NCBI RefSeq assembly: GCF_040958095.1
Contig: NC_091237.1
Coordinates: forward strand, 11,397,058 to 11,461,057
Direction of reading: 5' to 3'
DNA length: 64,000 bases
DNA from: Procambarus clarkii
Lineage: Eukaryota > Arthropoda > Malacostraca > Decapoda > Cambaridae
Part shown: one piece after another, positions 53,639 through 63,999 of the stretch
Layout of the letters: every line of letters starts with the position of its first letter
How positions within the stretch are numbered: position 1 is the stretch's first letter
Program-made: the position numbers and the translations under genes
The notes under the pieces: generated by a model
Database searches by the model: none
Told to the model about the DNA's origin: nothing
Seen by the model: the letters and a program-made list of their open reading frames with translations, nothing else

Positions 53639-53852
53639 GAGGAATGTGGGATGTTCCGTCAATACCGGATCTAGTATTCACCAGGAAAGAAGAGATATTT
53701 GCCATCTAGTACCTTCCTCCCTTTGGAAAGTGATCATGTCCTGTTGGAAATTAAATATGCTTTGCTATATAATCTAGAAGAGAAAGGGGACATTGAAACA
53801 GTTTATAAACTTGATTTCAAGAGAGGACACTATGGGGTACTTGGCAAATTCT

Positions 53853-55104
53853 TTAACCATTAACTGCGCATGGCATACATATATGACAGGACCTGATGGT
53901 ACCATAAGTTCAATTTCTCAAACTTCCTCAAACACTTTCCAATTTTTTGTGCATAATCTACTAGCAAATCCTACAACTTTGTCTAAATGAGCACAAACGT
54001 AACTTGAAAAATAAGAAAATAAAAAATAATTATAAAGTAGAATGATAAAAACTTCAGATTTTCAAATCAGCTGCAAAAATATTTCACCAACTATTCATTT
54101 GGTATTATGCTCTCACAATAACATATGATCTTCATTTTCATAGATTTAGAATATAAGTTTTTAGTTTAGTTTACAGAGGCACCTCGACATACGATTGCCC
54201 CGACTTACGATAACTTCGTGTTACGATATAAATTTGATCGGAAAATGTGACTCGACTTACGACAGTGTCGTCGACTAACGATATTTGTTGATACACGTTC
54301 GGGTCAACCGAGCGCATGGTTCCTGGTGGCACAGGCCAACCTGCCTCAGTTTACCAGAGTCGCCCGCTTAGTGACAATCACGCTCAAAAGAAATTCTAAT
54401 TTTTTTTTTTTTGTGATTTTTGCTTTTTGAACATAAAACTGATTATTATGTATCATGTCATGGGTCCCAAGAAAGTCAGTGGTAAGATTCAACATATGAA
54501 AACATATGTAAGTATGACCATAGAGCAAAAACAAGAGATCATTCGTAAACATGAAGATGGTGCGTGGGTTGCTGAACTAGTTAGGCAGTACAACAAATCT
54601 CAGTCAACAATATCCACCACACTTCCTAAGAAAAAAAGACATTATGAGTGCTAAAGTGGCAAAAGGCATATCAATAATCATGAAACATTGAACACAAAGA
54701 ATTGAAGATGTTGAACAGTTATTATTAATTTGGATATACAATAAGGAGTTAGCAGGTGATAGAGTTTCAGAGACCATCATTTGTGAAAAAGCAAGGAAAT
54801 TGCATGAAAACCTTTTAAAGAAAACCCCTGGAACGAGTGATGCAAATGCGAGAGAGTTTAAGGCGAGCAGGGGATGGTTTGAGAAATTTAGAAAAAAAGT
54901 GGCATTCATAGTGTTGTGTGCTGCGAGCTGGTGTAGGAACACAGCGAAGAACTGACCACCAAAGAACATCACAAGGAGCAGCAATAAGTTGCAGATTTGT
55001 TTAACATTTAATATTAATTTTCCACGTGTAATTCAAATATTTTTTTTGCCCAGCCCCAGCTTATACCCCATTTACAGCCCAGGCTGTAGCAGCGTAAGGA
55101 TTAA
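53853..55104 (+). mobile_element. TTAA-flanked element inserted in LINE, hosting a Tigger
   Basis: TTAA occurs at 53,853-53,856 and 55,101-55,104. The left end is CCATTAACTGCGCA, close to the left end of the piggyBac derivative at 38,035, and the right end is GTAGCAGCGTAAGGA. It has no transposase of its own in view. A Tigger remnant occupies 54,174 to about 54,990. Confidence 0.82.
54174..54990 (+). pseudogene. Tigger/jerky-type transposase remnant
   Basis: The left end CAGAGGCACCTCGACATACG follows a TA. The coding text starts at about 54,466 with MGPKKVSGKIQ and continues SMTIEQKQEIIRKHEDGAWV and YNKSQSTIST (a CENP-B N-terminal helix-turn-helix). After a shift near 54,635 come EQLLLIWIYNKELAGDRVSE, CEKARKLHE and ASRGWFEKFRKK (CENP-B/HTH second domain). 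The DDE catalytic domain is absent, so it is a 5' fragment. The right inverted repeat was not found. Confidence 0.85.
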
Positions 55105-56031
55105 TGATTTTAACTGGATGGACTTGTTGCTGGCAAGGCAGTAAATGAGATGAATGCCAATTTTTTTGAAATATACGATAAAGGCTCACAAAAATTCATT
55201 CCAAAACAGATGCAGAACCAGAAAACAGGATTGGTTCAACAGAAATTGTAAGAGGGCCAGAAGAAGAAAAGACAAGAAAATGGGTTCAATATAGGAAGAG
55301 GCCTAACCCTCAAACATACCAGCACTACAAGCAAGAAACAAATACACAATAGTGGGGAGAGGCAGAAAAGAACTTTGAGAAAGGCGGGTAGCAGACAGCA
55401 GACAAATGTAAACAGATCCAAGCCTTTTCTATAAACTCATTAAAAGCAAGCTGCACGTAAAAGATAAAATCCAGACATTGTGAACAGGGAACAGGTTTAC
55501 TAAGAATGAAAATGAAATGTGTGAAACACTAAATAATTAGTTCCAAAGTACGTTTGTACAAAATTAGGATTTCATAGAGCTGGAGTCAATGCCAATTCCA
55601 GAGCACAGAATACATGGAGGTATCTCAAAATGAAGTAGAAAAATTACTCAAGGGCTAGGAAGAACTAAAGGAGTTGGACCAGATGAGTTTCACTTTAATG
55701 TGCAACCGAGCTGAGCATTCCACTCCAATTAATCTTCCAGACATCCTTGTGCACAGGAGTCTTGACAGATATATGGAAAATGGCAAACATATTTCCAGTC
55801 TATAAAAATGGTAGCCGAGAAAACCCTCAAAATTATAGAAACGTAACATTAACAAGCGTGGTAGTAGATAAAACCAAATGGGTAGAACACCTTGAGAGTA
55901 ATAACAAACTGTTGATAGTGGACACAGTATGATTTTCAAACAAGAGGTTCCTATGTAACAAATCTACTTAGTTTTTATGACAGAGCCACAGAGATTCTAC
56001 AGGAAAGAGATGTTGGGTTGACTGTATTTGG

Positions 56032-56069
<38 letters not shown>
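56032..56069. repeat. A38 run inside LINE coding sequence
   Basis: In sister copies this place reads GACCTAAAAAAAGGCTTTTG. Here the natural A7 has grown to A38 and replaced the neighbouring codons. Confidence 0.9.
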
Positions 56070-56071
<2 letters not shown>

Positions 56072-56637
56072 ATTGACTGAGTTCCAAACAAGAGGTGGTT
56101 TTAGCAACAAACATGCTGGAGGGGTGACAGGGAGACTTCTGACATGGATGAAAAATATTCTAACTGACAGATGAGGGCAGTAATCAGAGGTAATGTATCT
56201 GACTCAAGGAGTTTTACAAGTAGAGTAAGTACCACAGTGTTGCACTAGTAATGTTCATCGTCTACATAAACGATCTGGGTCATTCCATGTGAATTAACCA
56301 AAGGCCTCCCACTCGACACTTTCTAAATCTAATGAAATTTTGTAATAAAGTAGCCCTAGACCCCAAATGAAATTGTGTAAAATATTAGAGCTCAATCTGC
56401 TTTGGTTCTTAAATAATAGGTCCATGTTCAATGGGCTCTCATCCCATTGATGCGTACATATTGTAAAAAGGGCCAACTGTGATCCTTTATCAAATCACGT
56501 CTTTGGTGCGGAATACAGCGGTGTAATCAAAAAAGTAGTTTGGGTAGCCATTCAGCTACCAATCCATGCTAAAATCACTGCCAAATTTTGTTGTGAGGAA
56601 TTTGGACCCCAATTTGGAGACCACTTACTCATCACCA

Positions 56638-56997
56638 AAAGGTCTAAATGCCATGATCTTTTGCAACGATGTATAACAAGCACAATATTATGCAGTGATG
56701 CAATAGCATCTCTGTTGTATCCATATGTCCAGAGGTGGCCCACTTGAAAGTTGGCCAGAAAATTTTTTATGTGCAAAACTATCCAACTTTCAAGACAAAA
56801 TATCTCAATATGCATCATTCCCAATTTGATTTTGAATGACGCCATTGGATAGAGCAGATTTTTCTGTACAAGAGTAACTTTTATTTAGGTTGGGATCTGA
56901 ATTCCTAGTTCAGCCAGAGGACTCTGAAAATGACATACCTTGGTGCGATATAGAAAAAATCAAATTATGATTCTCCATCTTTGTGCAGTGATCATGA
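56638..56997 (+). repeat. Left inverted arm of transposon N1
   Basis: From AAAGGTCTAAATGCCATG to ATTCTCCATCTTTGTGCA. It pairs with 58,254-58,607. Confidence 0.9.
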
Positions 56998-58253
56998 CTG
57001 CTAGCAAATTGATATCCAAACTGATTGGAAAAATTTTAAGCTTCATTGGGTAGAACATTTTTGGATGGGATTCAGAATTATTATTACACAATCAGTGCTA
57101 TTTTAGGTTCCTGTTCTATATTTATCTTTACATCTTTGTAGTATCGTGTCAGCAGGCCAAACATTGCTGTTTACTTATTTGTGTATTTACTTGCAATAAA
57201 TACACAAATAAGTAAAAAGCAATATTAATATTAATGTATTACAGGCCTCATTTGAAATTACTGTATTCAGTTAGTTAACTAATTTGATTTGAATTTGATT
57301 ACAGATACGTCATGAATCAGGATTCCACTGGTTTATTGCCATGTGCTATTGCTAGCCATGAGCTTGGCTCTTCTGAATGTCACTTGACAACCTACACTCT
57401 CAACAAAGGCTTGACGTTTCTAAAACAGTATAGTGCAGAAGATCAAAAACGGATAGCAAAGTGAAGTGAACTGAACTTGGATAGAGTATCTCAAGTATGC
57501 CTCCATCATGAAGCTTTGCTGTTGGCAAAATATGAATTTTTGCAAAAAACTTGCTGCAATCTCTTCAAGAAGAAATGCCATGTAAAGTGAAAGATTTGCG
57601 ACCAATCACAGTAGCTACTGCAGAGAAAATGTCAGATATGCTGAAAGTCAGTATCAAGCCTGGCCAAAAGTTGTGCACATCATGCTGAAAGGAATTCGAC
57701 AGAAAGCAGGTGAGCGAGTCCAGCTCTACTGAATCTGATGGCCCTGCTGATATGGAAATCTGTGAAAGTGTAAACACAAGTTTATTAGTATTAGGCATCT
57801 CACCTATTAAATATCAACGAGTTAGTGGAAGGGATAAGCATGGTTAGGCAAAGCGCAAGATTAGCCAAGCACAGGAAATAAATGCCGAGCAGATAAAGCA
57901 GATACCAAGCTCTAGCTAACAGTGCACAAATTGCCAAGACTTCAATAAACTCATTGAAGAAATGAAACTAAAATTCCATGTAGCAAAGCGCCAAGAAAAA
58001 ATACAAATCCTAACCCTTGTGCCACAAAGCTGGTCTATCAAAAAGACAATGGAGCAATTCAAAGTTTTAGAATATATGGTTCACGAAGCTAGGAAGCTGA
58101 AAGAAAAACAGGGAATACAGTACTAGCAATTCCTAAGAAAATGCAGGGCAAATCAGTTCCTGAGGAAATGAAGGAAAGGATAGTACAGTTTTGAGAGTGA
58201 AGAATTTAGTCGAATATGTCCCGGAAAGAATGGAAAGAAAAAAAGTCATAATC

Positions 58254-58607
58254 AGTGCACAAAGAAGATGGAGAATCATAATTTCATTTTTTCGATATCG
58301 CACTAAGGTATGTCATTTTCAGAGTCCTCTGGCTGAACTAGGAATGCAGATCCCAACCTAAATAAAAATTACTCTTGTACAGAAAAATCTGTTCTATCCA
58401 ATGGTGTCATTCAAAACCAAATTAGGAATCACGCATATTGAGATATTTTGCCTTGAAAGTTGGCTAGTTTTGCACATAATTTTTTGGGGGCCAACTTTCA
58501 AGTGGGCCACCTCTGAACATATGGATACAACAGAGTTGCTATTGCATCACTGCATAATATTGTGCTTGTTATACATCGTTGCAAAAGATCATGGCATTTA
58601 GACCTTT
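58254..58607 (-). repeat. Right inverted arm of transposon N1
   Basis: From TGCACAAAGAAGATGGAGAA to ATGGCATTTAGACCTTT. Differences from the left arm are scattered substitutions and small indels. Confidence 0.9.
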
Positions 58608-58619
58608 CTATTTAGACCA

Positions 58620-59510
58620 ATAAAAAATATTGTTTTTTTCCTCCTGGCGGTCTACGTAACGTGCTATAGCTGCCCCAAGTGGACCCGTCCAACACTGGTC
58701 AACCCATGTGCTCATGTCCCTCGTGTTATACTACAGTGCTGCGCCATTAGTGAAATATTATTTTAAATAACTTTTTTATTTTCATAGTAACTTTAAACAT
58801 TTTTGGCCAAGACTATGTTTGGTAGCAGCATCAATCGTTCTGGAGGTGTTAAGAGGAAGAAGGTTGTCCTAGCAATTAAAGATAAGTTACGTTTTGTTCA
58901 ACCAGTGAGGCGTCACAGGCAGCCAAATGCCTTCAACAAGTGAGGCACAAGCAAGCGCCTTCAACAAGTGAGGCGTCACAGGCAAGCCAAGCGCCTTCAA
59001 GTGAGGCTTCACAGGCAAGCCAAGCGCCTTCAACAAGTGAGGTGTCACAGGCAAGCCAAGCACCTTCAACTAGTGATGCGTCACAGGTAAGCCAAGCGCC
59101 TTCAACAAGTGAGGCCTCACAGGCAACCCAAGTGCCTTCAACCAGTGAGGCTTCAGCAGCTGGCAGTCAAAACTAACTTTGCTTAATGAACTGTACAGTA
59201 ATTTTAAGTGTTAATTTTAGTGTTGTGTTAATATAGGTTACGTAAATTGTTAAGAATTCTTAACTTCAAGATGTGTGGCATCAATCAAGAAGACGAACAC
59301 CAACAAGGTAAGTTGAGGTTTCTAGATGAATATTTAATAATTATATGTGGCAAGGCAATTCAAATTATGTTGTTTGTAGTATAAAAATAGTTGGAAATGG
59401 TCACTTTTGGACTCGTAGGTGAAAAAGTACCATTATCCGAAAAATGTGATAATCCAGCTGGGGGTCCTTCCCATATACAGTAGTCCGGATGATCGAGTGG
59501 AGACAGTATT
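58620..59510 (+). pseudogene. Tigger-type remnant with an internal minisatellite
   Basis: At 58,815-58,905 the frame reads MFGSSINRSGGVKRKKVVLA, then IKDKLRF, a pogo/Tigger N-terminus. It then runs into a 12-residue repeat at 58,918-59,158. The element appears to end near 59,508 with CCGGATGATCGAGTGG and GAGACAGTA, a Tigger-like end. The catalytic domain is missing. Confidence 0.65.
58918..59158. repeat. 36-bp minisatellite encoding (APSTSEASQASQ)n
   Basis: About seven copies, in frame on the plus strand with substitutions such as EVSQ and DASQVSQ. One unit is three bases short (PSSEA), keeping frame. Purely three-base indels suggest amplification while the frame still mattered, or chance. 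Confidence 0.9.
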
Positions 59511-59718
59511 TAGTACGGGTCTTTCTTCTTTTATGAGTATAACTTCTAGGATTGCAGTCTTTTCTGATCAATGATGGATGCCAGGATTGTTGAATTTTCT
59601 ACTAGCATGTTCCTAGTGAGTGTTGTGTTATGAACACTTTGTATATGGTTTCTAGGGGCACCAGCTTGTAGATGGCAGGTCTTCTCAAAGCTTCTTGTAA
59701 GATCTACATATATATTTT

Positions 59719-60110
59719 ATGGCCACCACAAACCTTTCAAGAAGATTGACTCGGCATCTACAAGGTGGCATCACCAGCCACCATATGCAAAGTAAACATA
59801 ACACGACACTCGCTATAAACAAGCTAGTAGATAAAACAAAAATCTTTGAATCTATTACTGCCAAGAGAAGACTGCAAACCCTGGAAGCTATACCGAGGAA
59901 AAAAAAAAAAAGACCCACCTTATAAATACAGAATAACGACTTCGCTTTCTTGTCAACACTCAAGTCCCAGATCTCGCCAAACATCGCTGTATAATGATGC
60001 CACTACTGAGGGCTCCCCCCACACCCCGAGATTACAAGAGTTTTACCCAATGCCTTTAGAGTGCTCTCATCACCTCACCTCATAATCCTTCAACTCATTC
60101 ACATGTGTAG
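59719..60110 (+). pseudogene. Penelope-like element, GIY-YIG C-terminal fragment
   Basis: Text LSRRLTRHLQGGITSHHMQS, then HNTTLAINKLVDKTKIFESI and AKRRLQTLEAI. This order is typical of the second half of the Penelope GIY-YIG endonuclease. An A13 run at about 59,899 shifts the frame before the last block. The RT and the GIY-YIG start are absent. Confidence 0.72.
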
Positions 60111-60147
60111 TTAACCAAAAATTGTACCTTATGTATTCATTCTTTAC

Positions 60148-60175
60148 CTGAAGATGTTCCAGAGGAACAAAAATG
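60148..60175 (+). ncRNA. Possible decayed hammerhead core after Penelope tail
   Basis: CTGAAGA (fits CUGANGA) is followed by the perfect stem TGTTCC-AGA-GGAACA and then AAAAT, where an active ribozyme has GAAA. The position downstream of a Penelope C-terminus fits the known presence of hammerheads in these elements. Not active as read. Confidence 0.3.
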
Positions 60176-60246
60176 TTGTAGAAAATAAACATTTAAATAA
60201 TTATTAGAGTATCTATAACATGAATTTGGTAACTTGATTGCTCTTC

Positions 60247-60615
60247 TTAACCTTTGGGCAGTGGCTATGGAAAAATAGTTATACTGCCTATGCTCAAAAA
60301 AATATAAAAAACCCAAATAATAATCTTTCATTGTAGAATTATTAATTTGTATGCAAAATGTAAGAAAAACATGAAAATAAGTGAATAATTAGAATTTCAG
60401 AAGGTGGAGGCATTCTGAAAGTTTGGTGGGTGGCTGTGCCAAGCCCCCTGGCACCATATGGGCGAGAGTACAGACTGAAACAAATGCGTAAGCCACCAAT
60501 GTGTACCCACAGATGATATTCATCATATGACAATAATCGTGTTCACCTAGTAACTAATGAGTAACAATTTACAAGTGACGAATGAGAGCAGGAGTTATTC
60601 AAGGGTGAAGGTTAA
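60247..60615 (+). mobile_element. TTAA-type MITE family E, copy 2
   Basis: Starts TTAACCTTTGGGCAGTGG and ends GGTGAAGGTTAA. Colinear with 45,711-46,182. Another piece of the family appears at about 60,955-61,019, after the SINE. Confidence 0.68.
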
Positions 60616-60622
60616 TTCCATT

Positions 60623-60885
60623 GGAGCCGGTCGGCCGAGCGGACAGCACGCTGGACTGTGATCCTGTGGTCCCGGGTTCAATCCCGGGCGCCGGCGAGAA
60701 ACAATGGGCAGAGTTTCTTTCACCCTATGCCCCTGTTACCTAGCAGTAAATAGGTACTTGGGTGTTAGTCAGCTGTCACGGGCTGTTTCCTGGGGGTGGA
60801 GGCCTGGTCGAGGACCGGGCCGCGGGGACACTAAAAAAAAAGCCCCGAAATCATCTCAAGATAACCTCAAGAAGATAACCATTAC
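60623..60885 (+). repeat. tRNA-derived SINE, plus orientation
   Basis: The head GGAGCCGGTCGGCCGAGCGG holds an A-box-like region. The B-box is GGGTTCAATCCC at 60,674-60,685. The body has TAGCAGTAAATAGGTACTTG. The GGCCTGGTCGAGGACCGGGC block follows, then GATAACCTCAAG at the end. This is the best-preserved copy in the window. Confidence 0.93.
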
Positions 60886-61099
60886 ATCACATACACCAAT
60901 TATATTCTTTATGCATCATACATGTAAAACCTGTACAATAATGGTTAAAACCAACTTATGACAATAACCGCAATACCCCAGGAATTATCACATGACGATG
61001 ACTGCTGTCTAAAGGTTAATACTAAAAATAAGTTAGAAGCATAGAAAGCTGACAATATAAGATTAACAGCTCCAGTAATGCAGACATATTTAACCAATT

Positions 61100-62690
61100 T
61101 CGTGTGTGTACACTCACCTAATTGTGCTTGTGGGAGTTGAGCTTCTGCTCTTTGGTCCCGCCTTTCAACCATCAATCAACTAGTGTACAGATTCCCGAAT
61201 CTATTAGGCTTTATCATATCTATACATGAAATTGTCTATGAAGTCTGCATTTATCACATCACTATCTACTGCATTCCATCTCTTAACAACCGAGACTGAA
61301 AATGTTCTTTCCAACATCTCTATGGCTCACCTGGGTACTCATCACTTGTGTTAAACTACAGTATCCACCATATCAAGTCCTCTTAAAAATCTTTTGTGAT
61401 CATGTCTCCCCTAATTCTTCTTTTTTCCAGTGACACAAGGTTCAGTTCCCGTACCCTCTCCTCATAACTAATACTCCACAGCTTGGGTACTAGTCTGTTG
61501 GTATACCTTTGAACCTTTTCATATTTCGTCTTCTGCTTGACTAGATATGAACTCCATGCTGGAGCCGCACACTCCAGGATTGCTTTGACATGTGGTACAC
61601 AAGGGTTCAAATGAGTCCTTGCACAAGTTTTAAAAGGCTATTCTTATGTTTGCCAACCTAGCATATGATGCTGATGTGGGCTTCAGTGAAAAGTCTGGCA
61701 TTATATCAGCTTGCAGTTCTCTCTCTCCCTGATTCTTGAAGGATTTCATCTCCCAAAGGATACCTTATATCTGGTTTCCTGCTCCCTACACTTACCTTCA
61801 TTACTTTATATTTGCTTGGGTTAAACTCTAATAACCAATTGTTGAACCATTCACTCAGTTTGTTCAGGTCATCTTGTAGCCTCAAGCTGTCCTCCTCTGC
61901 TTTAATCCTCCTCATATTTTTAGCATTATCAGCAAACATTGACAGGGATGAGTTTATATCCTCTGAAAAATCATTTACATATATTAAAAACAGGATAGGT
62001 CTGAGTACAGAACCCTGTGGGACTGCTAGTGACATCATGCCATTTGGAGGCCTCACCCCTCACAGTAACTCTGCTTCCTATTGTATAGGTACCACCTCAT
62101 CCACTGGAGTACCCTGCCCTTTATGCCTGCCTGTTTCTCCAACTTTTGGACCAGCCTCTTAGGTGTTACTGTGTCAAAGGCTTTTCGACAGTCCCAGAAA
62201 ATAGACTGCCCACTGTTCTCTTTTTTACCATATCTTTGTCAAGTGGTCAAATTTGCATTAAATTTGCAAGGCAAGATTTGCCATCCCTGAACCCATGTTG
62301 TTGTTGTTGAGCCACAAAGCCCTTCTCTCCAGATGTGTTGCCAAGTTTTTTGTCATGATCTCCATCACCTTGCATGGTATACAAGTTAGGAACACTGGGC
62401 TGTAGTTCAGTACCTCTTCCCTTTGTATACTGGGACTAAATTAGCTGTCTTTCCTACTTGTTGTAGGTCTCTTGTTTTCAGTGACTCATTACATCTCTTG
62501 GCTTCTGCACACTTTTAGTATCCATAAGAGATTCCATCAGGTCCAACAGCCATTCTCACGTCCAGATCCTACAGATACCCTTAACTTCGTCTCTGGTAAT
62601 TTTGAACCCTTCCAAAGCTGCCTGGTTTATTACCACCTCTCTTAGCTCAGGGATCTTTCCCTGTTCTACTGTGAAGACCTGGAATCTATT
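61100..62690 (-). pseudogene. LINE family A remnant, RT to 3' end, minus
   Basis: Minus-strand text in order: [20 protein letters not shown] (about 62,030), FADNAKNMRRIKAEE (about 61,930), LEFNPSKYKVMKVSVG (about 61,830), then ILECAAPAWSSYLVKQ (about 61,570) and RVRELNLVSLEKRRIRGDMI (about 61,440). Upstream RT text with decayed frames extends to about 62,690. Motif C is FADN. The 3' tail includes the TAATTGTGCTTGTGGGAGTT word. Confidence 0.87.
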
Positions 62691-62712
62691 GTCGATTCTT
62701 CACATCAACGAT

Positions 62713-63999
62713 AGGAAACTACGTGAGCCGAGAAAACAGTTTTAATATTTCTTACCCATTCAAAATCCGAGCGTGGTAGGTTGTGTACGAAATGGACTCT
62801 TGGGACCTCCAGTGAGAGGCAGACATCTTGGAAAAAATTCCCAGAATGTCCTAGAGCTGCTTGCTGGCTCAGATCCGACTAAGCAACGATGGGTGGTGCA
62901 TGCACCTCTGGTTCCTAAACACCCGTCCAGTGCAGTGTTGAAAGATTGCTCTTGGTTGATGAAATTCAGACCTTATTGTTTGAGGAACGTAAGGCGCCTG
63001 ACAGCTGGGTGGATAGCGCTTCGGATTCGTAGTCCTGAGGTTCCGGGTTCGATCCCCGGTGAAGGCGGACACAAATGGGCAAAATGTTTCTTTCACCCTG
63101 ATGCCTTCTGTTACCCAGAAATAAATAGGTATCTGGGAGTTAGACAGCTGCTAGGTGCTGCTTCCTGGGGGAATGTGTAACAAAAAGGAGGCTTGGTCGA
63201 GGACCAGGCCGCGGGGACGCTAAACCCTGAAATTATCTCAAGATAACCTCACGATATTGATGAAGCTAGACACAATAAGGATCTAACACATGGGTCTGAT
63301 GCAAATGATACAGCACTGATGAGGACAATACAGTGAGTGTATCCAGGTGTAGCTAAGCGCCACTCACGTTCACTTGTGTTATCTCCAATTTTTATACATA
63401 TATGAATCGTTTTTTGGGTTCAGGGATGATGCATCTGATACAAGTAGAATAGATGAACAGTGTTAGCGGCTTCCATGGTGGTGTTTCTATAGATATTTTC
63501 AGGAATAGCTGAATCACTTCCAGAATGACCAAATCTCTTCCAGAATACCTTACAAAGCAATCTTTTCAAAACTACAGTACCTTACAAATTTATCTTTTCC
63601 TATAATCTTTAATGGTTACCTTACACTTCACAAGCTTGGCTACATAACACCTACAGGTACTAAAGCCAAGGGTGTACGTGAGTGCGTTACTTGCAAGCAC
63701 ACAGAACAAAGAAACAGGAAGCGAAAATCTGTTTGTACCCGGTGCATCGAGAACAAAGTCGTGCTGTGTATCATGGACTGTGTATCTTTGATTATCACAC
63801 TTCTGAAGTACTGAGTGTGTAATACAGTGTGTAACTGTATAAATAATGTAGTGTGTGAAGCTGTACATATTGTAACTTCAGTGAATTTTGAACAAGTAAT
63901 ATTGCAACAGAAAACATTTATTGTGAACACATTACTGACTATCACAGTCCCATGGAACAATATGAATGTTCTAATGTATAAATATTGTAAAGGACATAT
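62713..63999 (+). mobile_element. piggyBac-type deletion derivative, copy 3, cut by window end
   Basis: Lacks the TTAA start and begins within GGGAAACT-like text. It has the best C-terminal domain of the three copies, at about 63,655-63,790: ECVTCKHTEQRNRKRKSVCT, then RC, VVLC and MDC. The Cys spacing (CxxC, CxxC, LCxxxC) fits the piggyBac C-terminal zinc domain. A SINE sits at 62,994-63,251. Sequence continues colinear with copy 2 to the last base. Confidence 0.82.
62994..63251 (+). repeat. tRNA-derived SINE inserted in the piggyBac derivative
   Basis: Head GCGCCTGACAGCTGGGTGG, B-box GGGTTCGATCCCC at 63,045-63,057, the GGCTTGGTCGAGGACCAGGC block and a GATAACCTCA tail. Its two flanks join to give the uninterrupted sequence of copies 1 and 2 (AACATAAGG, then GATATTGATGAAGCTAG). 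Confidence 0.93.

Larger units (their letters stand above)
53639..56277 (+). pseudogene. LINE family A copy split by a nested TTAA element
   Basis: The left part (53,639-53,852) encodes the endonuclease end with LPLESDHVLLEIKYAL and KLDFKRGHYGVLGKF. The right part resumes at 55,105 with NDFNWMDLL, then the linker and RT start TSLCTGVLTDIWKMA and NYRNVTL (about 55,740-55,860). If the insertion 53,857-55,104 is set aside, the frame crosses the junction cleanly. A 38-base A run replaces the lysine codons of motif A at about 56,032. It is cut at 56,277 by transposon N1. Confidence 0.85.
56278..58607 (+). mobile_element. Transposon N1, about 355-bp inverted arms around a decayed ORF
   Basis: The left end starts GGGTCATTCCATGTGAATT. 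The arm 56,638-56,997 is the inverted repeat of 58,254-58,607, above 90 percent identical by eye. The 1.26 kb interior holds broken frames that read, in order: CHLTTYTLNKGLTFLKQYS, VSQVCLHHEALLLAKYEF, LRPITVATAEKMSDML, SIKPGQKLCTSC, LTLVPQSWSIKKTMEQF, ARKLKEKQG, SVPEEMKERIVQF and EFSRICPGKKE. I recall this order from widespread uncharacterised animal proteins linked to mobile DNA, but know no superfamily name. The normal C-terminal half beyond PGKK is missing. The right end lacks the outer 360 bp present on the left. Confidence 0.8.

Noticed and set aside
63000-63070. Functional tRNA gene
   Set aside because: Same SINE family, inserted in a transposon. The head is a tRNA relic.
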